From: JBDSLU01 sp031407765
Lineage (GTDB): Bacteria > Acidobacteriota > Vicinamibacteria > Vicinamibacterales > Vicinamibacteraceae
Direction of reading: 5' to 3'
NCBI GenBank assembly: GCA_031407765.1
Contig: JANOIR010000402.1
Location: 1 to 27,571 of the forward strand
DNA length: 27,571 nucleotides
Shown: positions 22,460 to 27,571 of the stretch, in pieces
Numbering within the stretch: position 1 is the first letter of the stretch
How the letters are laid out: each line of letters begins with the position of its first letter
Notes under the pieces: model-generated
Seen by the model: only the letters and a program-made list of their open reading frames with translations
Databases searched by the model: none
What the model was told of the DNA's origin: nothing
Program-made: the position numbers and the translations under genes

Positions 22460-25450
22460 TCAGGGGACCGCGACGGCCGCATGCGATCGTCGCGGATCGG
22501 CCCCGGCGGCCAGCTCGCCCGGCCCCGGCCCGAACGCAATCGCCGAGACGAACCCGTAGCGCAGCTCGCCCTTCGCCCCGATGCGGGTCACGACGTGGCC
22601 GCGGCGCGTCAGCTCGCCGACCAGGCGCCGCGGGAAGCGATCCTCGATCTGGACCTCACCGCTCTCGTCGACGCGCAGCCGGGGCGCTTCGACGGCGGCC
22701 TGTGCCCCCTGCCCGCCGTCGACCACCGCCTGCACGACCTCGACGACCGACGGCACGATCCAGGCGCTGCCGGCGGCACCGAGCGCGAGCCGCGGCACCA
22801 GCCGGCCGTCGACCTCGCGGCAGAGGATCGTCGAGGCGTTGGCCGACGACGATCGCGCGTGCGGCGTCAGCTGGCCGGGCGACCCGCGCCGCCCCCGTGC
22901 CATCCGCAGGTGGTTGTTGTAGAGAAAGCCGAGGCCGGGCGACACGTAGAAGCTGCCGCCCCACGTGCTCAAGGTCTGGGTCACGACGACGACGTTGCCA
23001 TCGCGGTCAGCGGTGACCAGCGCGGACGTGCCGCGACCGAGGCGAGCCGGCCTGGCGTCGTCGCTGCCACGGTCGGCGTCGCTGCCACGGTCGGCGTCGC
23101 CGCCGCGGTCGCCGTAGCCGGCGCCGGCGCCCGCCGCCGCCCCGGCGCCACTCCCTGCCGGCGGCCCGCCGTCCTCGTCTGTGCTGGGGCGACGTTTCGA
23201 CGCCCGGCGGGGATCGATCCGGCCGAACACGTCGATGGCGTGCGCCGGATCGAGATGCGCCGCGCTCTCGTCGCGCCAGATCGCCGGATCGACGGCGCGC
23301 ACGCTGTGGACCTGCCGGAAGGTCTCGATCAACAGGTGCGCCGCCTCGACATCGCGCGCGATACGCGTCCCAAGCGCCGCCGGCTGGCGATCGAGCGTCT
23401 GCAGGATCTCGATCAACGCCGTGCCGGAGGCGACCGGCGGTGGGGTCGAGAACACGACGAGCCCACGGTACGCGCCGCGGACCGGCGCCCGCTCGACCAC
23501 GCGATAGCGTTCGAGATCGTCGCGCGTGAGGATGCCGCCGTGGCGGGAGAGATCGTCGACCATCCGCTGCGCGATGTCGCCCCGGTAGAACGCGTCGGCG
23601 CCCTGCGCCGCCAGCACGCGCAGGGTGGCGGCGAGGTCGGCGTTGACGAAGCGATCGCCCGGCTGCGGCAGGCGGCCGCCGGGCAGGAACAATGCGCGTG
23701 CGCCGTCGTAGCGCCCGAGCGTCGTCTGGCCTTCCGCCACCGTCGCCGGCAAGGCGCCGTCGAGGACGACGCCGGTCGCGGCGGCGTCGACAGCCGGCGC
23801 CAGCAGGTCGGCCCACGCCACCCGTCCGCTGCCGAAGCGGCGGAAGAGATGATCCATCCCGGCGACGACGCCGGGGACGTTGAGCGCGGCGGGCCCGTGA
23901 TCGACGATTCGCCCGTCGCGCAGGAGGGCCGGGTTGTCGAGCGACGCCGCCGCCGGCGCCTGGTCCTTGAAGTCGACCACCATCGGCGCCTGCGAGCCGG
24001 CGCGCCACACCAAGGCCATGCCGTCGCCGCCAATGCCGGACGCGTCGGGCTCGACGACGCCGAGCGCGAACGACGCGGCGATCGCAGCGTCGACGGCGTT
24101 GCCGCCGGCGCGCAGCGCACGGGCGCCGGCCTCGGACGCGAGCGCGTGGGCGGAGACGACCAATCCGCCGCGGCCGGCGATCGACGCTCCGATCAGCGGC
24201 GCCTCCGCGATGACCGCGTCGGCGACGTCCTCGAGGGCGGCGTCGTCGGCCGCCGCCGCAGCCTGCGGACGGTAGCGCGCCCGCAGCGCCGTCCACGCCG
24301 CGCGGGCATCGGGGCGGGCGCGGCCGACCACGGTCTCCCAGACCGAGTCGAAGATCGCCAGTCGCCGGGCCGGGGTGGCGCGGACCGCGGCCTGCAGCGG
24401 ACGCGACCCGGTGTCGGGCGGCGCCGGCGCGTCGATGAAGCGCGCGCCGAGGTCGGTGGCCGCCGGGAACGACGGACCGCCGTCGTGCGCGCCGTGGTCC
24501 GGCTGCCCGTTGTAGCCATCGTCGCGGTCGGCGAGATCGGTCACGAGCAGCGTGCTGCCGTCGGGCGACCAGGCCACCTGGCCGGCGTGGCGCGAAACCA
24601 CGATTGGCAGCGGGGCCCGCTCCTCGGCCGCGCTGCCGGCGTCGCCGGCCGGCGCCTCGACCTCGACGATGCGGATCGATCCGTCGCCGTCGTGCGTCAC
24701 GCCGTACGCCAGGCGGGCGCCGTCCGGGGCCCAGGCCGGCGACCACTCCGCGCCGCGGTCGCGCACCAGCGGCTGGGGGTCTGGCCTGGTCGGACCGCGG
24801 GGCCCGGCGACGACCCGCCCGGTCAGTTCCAGCAGCCAGAGATCCGCCTCGCCGTCCGGCGCATCGACCGTAGAGACGAAGGCGACGAAGCGGCCATCCG
24901 GCGAGACGCGCGGCTCGGTCTCGTCGGCGGTCGTCTCGGTCAGCCGCTCGGTGTTCGCCGCCGCCAGCGCCGGCGCGATCGCGTGGAGATCCCACTGGCC
25001 GCGGGCGCGGTTGGCGAAGACGAGACGGCCGTCCGGCGTCCACGACGGCCAGCGCTCGTCGCCCGGCAACGCCGTCACCCGCCGCGGAACGCCGCCGCGC
25101 GCATCGACGACGTAGAGATCGAAGCCGGCCGGGTCGAGCCGCGCCGCGAACGCCAGTTGCCGGCCATCCGGCGACCACGCCGGATCGCGCTCGAGCGCGC
25201 CGAGGTCGTCGGGCCAGCGCACCACCGCGTGCGCATCACGCCCGTCGGCAGCGAGCGTCCAGAGCTGATTGCGAAGGGAGAGCGCGATGCGGCCGCCGCC
25301 GGGGGCCCACGCGGGATCGTGCGCGCCGAGCAGGACCGCAGGCGGGGCCTGCCGCGCCGTAGCCGCAGGCGAAGGCGGGGCCGCGAGCGCACCTCCCACG
25401 AGCCCGGCCGAGGCGAGGGCGAGCGGGAGGAGCGAGCGGAGCCCGGGCAC
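22460..25450 (-). CDS. TolB-like beta-propeller fused to gamma-glutamyltransferase
   Basis: A 996-residue secreted fusion. GTG 25450 (V/MPGLRSLLPLALASAGLVG) opens a signal peptide. Residues about 40-330 hold six PD40 blades (for example AWSPDGRQLAF, WTPDGRLVF, VSPDGRFVAF, AWAPDGARLAY, WSPDGSTLLV), as in TolB. From about 420 on is a GGT: GIGGDGMALVW, PVASGTALIEILQTL, and the autocatalytic Thr808 in GRGTSALVTADRDG, which gives a small subunit of about 189 residues. The usual GGT DxREMAP reads DFKDQAP, so the Arg that binds the substrate carboxylate is Lys. A Gly/Asp/Arg-rich insert (about 757-800) precedes the cleavage site. It lies 13 bases after the transketolase and is probably cotranscribed. 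Confidence 0.88.
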   Translation of the reverse strand: MPGLRSLLPLALASAGLVGGALAAPPSPAATARQAPPAVLLGAHDPAWAPGGGRIALSLRNQLWTLAADGRDAHAVVRWPDDLGALERDPAWSPDGRQLAFAARLDPAGFDLYVVDARGGVPRRVTALPGDERWPSWTPDGRLVFANRARGQWDLHAIAPALAAANTERLTETTADETEPRVSPDGRFVAFVSTVDAPDGEADLWLLELTGRVVAGPRGPTRPDPQPLVRDRGAEWSPAWAPDGARLAYGVTHDGDGSIRIVEVEAPAGDAGSAAEERAPLPIVVSRHAGQVAWSPDGSTLLVTDLADRDDGYNGQPDHGAHDGGPSFPAATDLGARFIDAPAPPDTGSRPLQAAVRATPARRLAIFDSVWETVVGRARPDARAAWTALRARYRPQAAAAADDAALEDVADAVIAEAPLIGASIAGRGGLVVSAHALASEAGARALRAGGNAVDAAIAASFALGVVEPDASGIGGDGMALVWRAGSQAPMVVDFKDQAPAAASLDNPALLRDGRIVDHGPAALNVPGVVAGMDHLFRRFGSGRVAWADLLAPAVDAAATGVVLDGALPATVAEGQTTLGRYDGARALFLPGGRLPQPGDRFVNADLAATLRVLAAQGADAFYRGDIAQRMVDDLSRHGGILTRDDLERYRVVERAPVRGAYRGLVVFSTPPPVASGTALIEILQTLDRQPAALGTRIARDVEAAHLLIETFRQVHSVRAVDPAIWRDESAAHLDPAHAIDVFGRIDPRRASKRRPSTDEDGGPPAGSGAGAAAGAGAGYGDRGGDADRGSDADRGSDDARPARLGRGTSALVTADRDGNVVVVTQTLSTWGGSFYVSPGLGFLYNNHLRMARGRRGSPGQLTPHARSSSANASTILCREVDGRLVPRLALGAAGSAWIVPSVVEVVQAVVDGGQGAQAAVEAPRLRVDESGEVQIEDRFPRRLVGELTRRGHVVTRIGAKGELRYGFVSAIAFGPGPGELAAGADPRRSHAAVAVP
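23060..23113. repeat. Three tandem 18-bp repeats inside the GGT coding region
   Basis: GTCGCTGCCACGGTCGGC at 23060-23077 and 23078-23095 is identical; a third copy (23096-23113) differs at several bases. On the coding strand they encode repeats of Asp-Arg-Gly-Ser-Asp-Ala. They fall about 10 residues before the autoprocessing Thr808. Confidence 0.9.
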
Positions 25451-25463
25451 GAGTGGCTAGTGG

Positions 25464-27329
25464 CTAGAGGAGAGACTTGACCGCATCGACGATGTGCGCC
25501 GCCGACAGGCCGAACTTGTCGACGAGCTCTTCGGGGCGGCCGCTGCGCGGCAGCTCGCGCACCGCGATCTGGTGCACCTTGCCGCCGATCGGCGCGACCG
25601 CGCTCATCACCGCCTCGCCGATGCCGCCGGCCGGGTAGTGATCCTCGATGGTCACGATGACGCCGGTCTCCCGCGCCGCCTGCTGCAGCGTCTCGACGTC
25701 GATCGGCTGCAGCGAGTAGAGATCGATGACGCGCGCGGCGATGCCCTGCTTCTGCAGCGTGTCGTAGGCGCCGAGCGCCTCGAAGAGCGTGATGCCGGCG
25801 CCGACCAGCGTCACCTTGTCGGCCGGGCTCGAGCGCACCACGTGCGAGCCGCCGATCCGGAACGTCGTCGCGGCGTCGTAGATCACCGGGGTCTTCGGCC
25901 GCGAGGTGCGCATGTAGGCCGGCCCGTGGTGGTAGGCCATGAGCGCGAGCAGCCGCTCGGTGCTGACCGCGTCCGACGGGTAGAGCACGGCGCAGCCGCC
26001 GACCGCGCGCATCATCGCCAGATCCTCGAGCGCCATCTGCGACGGGCCGTCCTCGCCGATCGAAACGCCGGCGTGCGAGCCGGCCATCTTGACGTTGAGC
26101 ACGCTGATGTTGGCCATGCGGGCGAAGTCGTAGGCGCGGCTCAGGAAGCAGGCGAACGTCGACGGAAAGGCGATCGCGCCGCGGCTGGCGAGGCCCATGG
26201 CCGCGCCCATCATTCCCTGCTCGGCGATGAACGCCTGGTAGAAGCGGTCGGGGAACTGCTTCTCGAAGCGGTCGCTGAAGGTCGAGTTGCCGACGTCGGA
26301 GTCGAGTGCGACGACGCGCGGATCGAGCGCGCCGAGCTTGGCCAGCGCGGTGCCGTAGGCCTCGCGGGTGGCGACCAGCTCGCCCATCTTGTAGGCCGGC
26401 GGCGGCATCTCGCCCGGCGCCTTCGGCTTGAGATCGGGGACCGAGCCCTTCTTCTCCGGCGCCGGGATGGCGGCGCGCGGGCCGGCGTCCTCGATCAACT
26501 GGGCCTCGAGCTCGGCGAGCGCCTTGTCCAGCTCCTCACCCTTCTTGAAGGCCTTGCCGTGCCAGCCTTCCTTGTCCTCGGCAAACGACACGCCCTTGCC
26601 CTTGAGGGTGCGGGCCAGGATCATCGTCGGCTTGCCCTTGGTCGTGCGCGCGTCCTGGTAGGCGTGAAGCAGCGCATCGACGTCGTGTCCGTCGACCACG
26701 AGGGCGTGCCAGCCGAATGCGCGCCAGCGGGCGGCGAGCTGCTCGAGGTCGTGTCCGAGCTGCGTCGGGCGACTCTGTCCGAGGCGGTTGACGTCCGTCA
26801 CCGCGCAGATCGAGTCGAGCTTGAAGAACTCACCCATCTGCGCCGCTTCCCATACCGACCCTTCCGCCGACTCACCGTCGCCCATCACCACGTAGGTGCG
26901 GGCTGGCGAGCCGATGCGCCGCGCGTTCAGGGCGATGCCGATGGCCGCGGCCAGGCCCTGGCCGAGCGAGCCCGTGGCGAGGTCGACGAAGTTCAGCCGT
27001 GGGGTCGGGTGACCTTCGAGGTCGGAGGTGTACTCGCGGAGCTTCAGGAGCTCGCTGCGCGGGAAGAGCCCGGCTTCGGCCCAGGCGGCGTAGAGGATCG
27101 GGGCGGCGTGGCCCTTCGACAGCACGAAGCGGTCGTTCTGATCGCTCTGCGGGGTCAGCGGATCGAAGCGCATCTCGCCGAAGAAGAGCGTGGAGACGAT
27201 CTCCGCGGCGGAACAGCACGTGGTGGGGTGGCCGCTGCCGGCTTCGCTCGTCGACTTCACCGAATCGATGCGGAGCTGGGTGGCGATGTTCTTCAGCGCA
27301 GCGGTGTTCACCTGAACGTCTACGGGCAC
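25464..27329 (-). CDS. tkt: Transketolase
   Basis: Thiamine-diphosphate enzyme of the pentose phosphate or Calvin cycle, 621 residues. It begins with GTG 27329; GGAGGT lies five bases upstream. Landmarks are SGHPTTCCSAAEIVS and SKGHAAPILYAAWAEAG (N-terminal TPP domain), LATGSLGQGLAAAIG, the ThDP/Mg motif VMGDGESAEGSVWEA (from about 148), VDGHDVDAL, and the pyrimidine domain with FIAEQGMMGAAMGLASRG and SHAGVSIGEDGPSQ. The C-terminal domain has IEDHYPAGGIGEAVMSA. The length is closer to the short (animal-type) transketolases than to the 660-residue E. coli enzyme. A Pro/Lys-rich linker (about 290-325) separates the TPP-binding parts. It reads leftwards into the GGT fusion gene. Confidence 0.95.
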   Translation of the reverse strand: MPVDVQVNTAALKNIATQLRIDSVKSTSEAGSGHPTTCCSAAEIVSTLFFGEMRFDPLTPQSDQNDRFVLSKGHAAPILYAAWAEAGLFPRSELLKLREYTSDLEGHPTPRLNFVDLATGSLGQGLAAAIGIALNARRIGSPARTYVVMGDGESAEGSVWEAAQMGEFFKLDSICAVTDVNRLGQSRPTQLGHDLEQLAARWRAFGWHALVVDGHDVDALLHAYQDARTTKGKPTMILARTLKGKGVSFAEDKEGWHGKAFKKGEELDKALAELEAQLIEDAGPRAAIPAPEKKGSVPDLKPKAPGEMPPPAYKMGELVATREAYGTALAKLGALDPRVVALDSDVGNSTFSDRFEKQFPDRFYQAFIAEQGMMGAAMGLASRGAIAFPSTFACFLSRAYDFARMANISVLNVKMAGSHAGVSIGEDGPSQMALEDLAMMRAVGGCAVLYPSDAVSTERLLALMAYHHGPAYMRTSRPKTPVIYDAATTFRIGGSHVVRSSPADKVTLVGAGITLFEALGAYDTLQKQGIAARVIDLYSLQPIDVETLQQAARETGVIVTIEDHYPAGGIGEAVMSAVAPIGGKVHQIAVRELPRSGRPEELVDKFGLSAAHIVDAVKSLL

Positions 27330-27351
27330 AATCTACCTCCGAGAAACGGGG

Positions 27352-27360
27352 AGTGTACCA
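27352..27360 (-). promoter_or_regulatory. Extended -10 promoter of the transketolase gene
   Basis: On the minus strand TGGTACACT (bases 27360 to 27352) is an extended -10 (TGn plus TACACT). It would start transcription near 27345, about 16 bases before the GTG at 27329, with the GGAGGT (27340-27335) in that leader. No clear -35 is seen. Confidence 0.5.
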
Positions 27361-27429
27361 CAGCGTCCAGGCCTCGTTCGGACGGCAAACGAGAGGCTGC
27401 GGACCGGCCGTGCCCGGCCGCATTCCGCT

Positions 27430-27435
27430 TACAAT
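27430..27435 (+). promoter_or_regulatory. TACAAT box five bases before the lipoprotein ATG
   Basis: TACAAT at 27430-27435 sits five bases before ATG 27441, and there is no ribosome binding site. This TANNNT placement is what leaderless genes of Deinococcus and some other phyla show. Confidence 0.4.
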
Positions 27436-27440
27436 GCCGC

Positions 27441-27571
27441 ATGCACAGCCGGACTGTGGGGTCCGCCGGCGCTGCGGTGCTGGTTGCCATCGTGGCGGCC
27501 TGCAGCCCGCCGCCTCCGCCCCCGCCAGCGGCCGCGCAGCGCACGACGTGCGGCGACGTGCTGAGCGTGGC
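27441..27571 (+). CDS. Putative lipoprotein, start only
   Basis: Partial gene of 43 codons running off the right end. The N-terminus is a lipoprotein signal: a short basic region (MHSRT), a hydrophobic stretch AAVLVAIVAA, and a Cys in the lipobox VAAC (residue 21), followed by a proline-rich segment SPPPPPPPAAA. The mature part (RTTCGDVLSV) is too short for a family call. The alternative start at ATG 27434 is in another frame. A TACAAT box lies just upstream. Confidence 0.6.
   Translation, partial: MHSRTVGSAGAAVLVAIVAACSPPPPPPPAAAQRTTCGDVLSV

Noticed and set aside
22343..25480. Plus-strand open frame of 1045 codons over the GGT fusion
   Set aside because: Shadow frame: no recognisable domain, Arg/Asp/Gly-rich, and the minus-strand frame has a signal peptide, six propeller motifs and a complete GGT.

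Overview
This is a high-GC, densely packed window with short intergenic gaps. Several starts have no Shine-Dalgarno but carry a TANNNT box just upstream of the ATG. Gene content fits an envelope-rich Gram-negative: outer-membrane beta-barrels, a LolA-like carrier, an LpxL-like acyltransferase, a DUF3473-type polysaccharide deacetylase and a Tes/MJ0619-like radical SAM enzyme. An Acidobacteriota member (perhaps Vicinamibacteria) is my best guess; it is an inference, since no rRNA or marker gene is present.

Left half (1-14930): genes scattered over several short, often divergent transcripts together look like an aryl-polyene / xanthomonadin-type pigment locus. A leftward set encodes a ketosynthase-like protein that has lost its catalytic residues (chain-length-factor-like), a ketoreductase, an acyl carrier protein and a polysaccharide deacetylase. 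A rightward set encodes a LolA-like carrier, an MMPL/RND exporter and a family 2 glycosyltransferase. After an outer-membrane protein come an LpxL-like acyltransferase, a DUF2062-methyltransferase fusion, a chorismatase of the FkbO/Hyg5/XanB2 family, a FabZ-like dehydratase, a CPA2 antiporter and an adenylate-forming ligase. The reading I favour: the chorismatase makes a hydroxybenzoate starter, the ligase loads it on the carrier protein, KS/KR/DH extend it to a polyene, and the acyltransferase, glycosyltransferase, LolA-like protein and MMPL exporter attach it to lipid and place it in the outer membrane. A catalytic ketosynthase is not in the window.

Middle (14931-18640): a large radical SAM protein with extra metal-binding motifs resembling the tetraether-lipid synthase/MJ0619 group, a membrane-anchored TPR protein, then a REP-associated tyrosine transposase (RAYT) inserted between two convergent genes and flanked by palindromes and an 11-bp tandem array.

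Right part (18641-27571): an orphan sugar-type ABC substrate-binding lipoprotein, an AI-2E family permease, a BamA/Omp85-family barrel, a six-bladed TolB-like propeller fused to a gamma-glutamyltransferase, a transketolase (the last three all leftward), and the start of a lipoprotein gene running off the window. No rRNA, tRNA or CRISPR array was seen.
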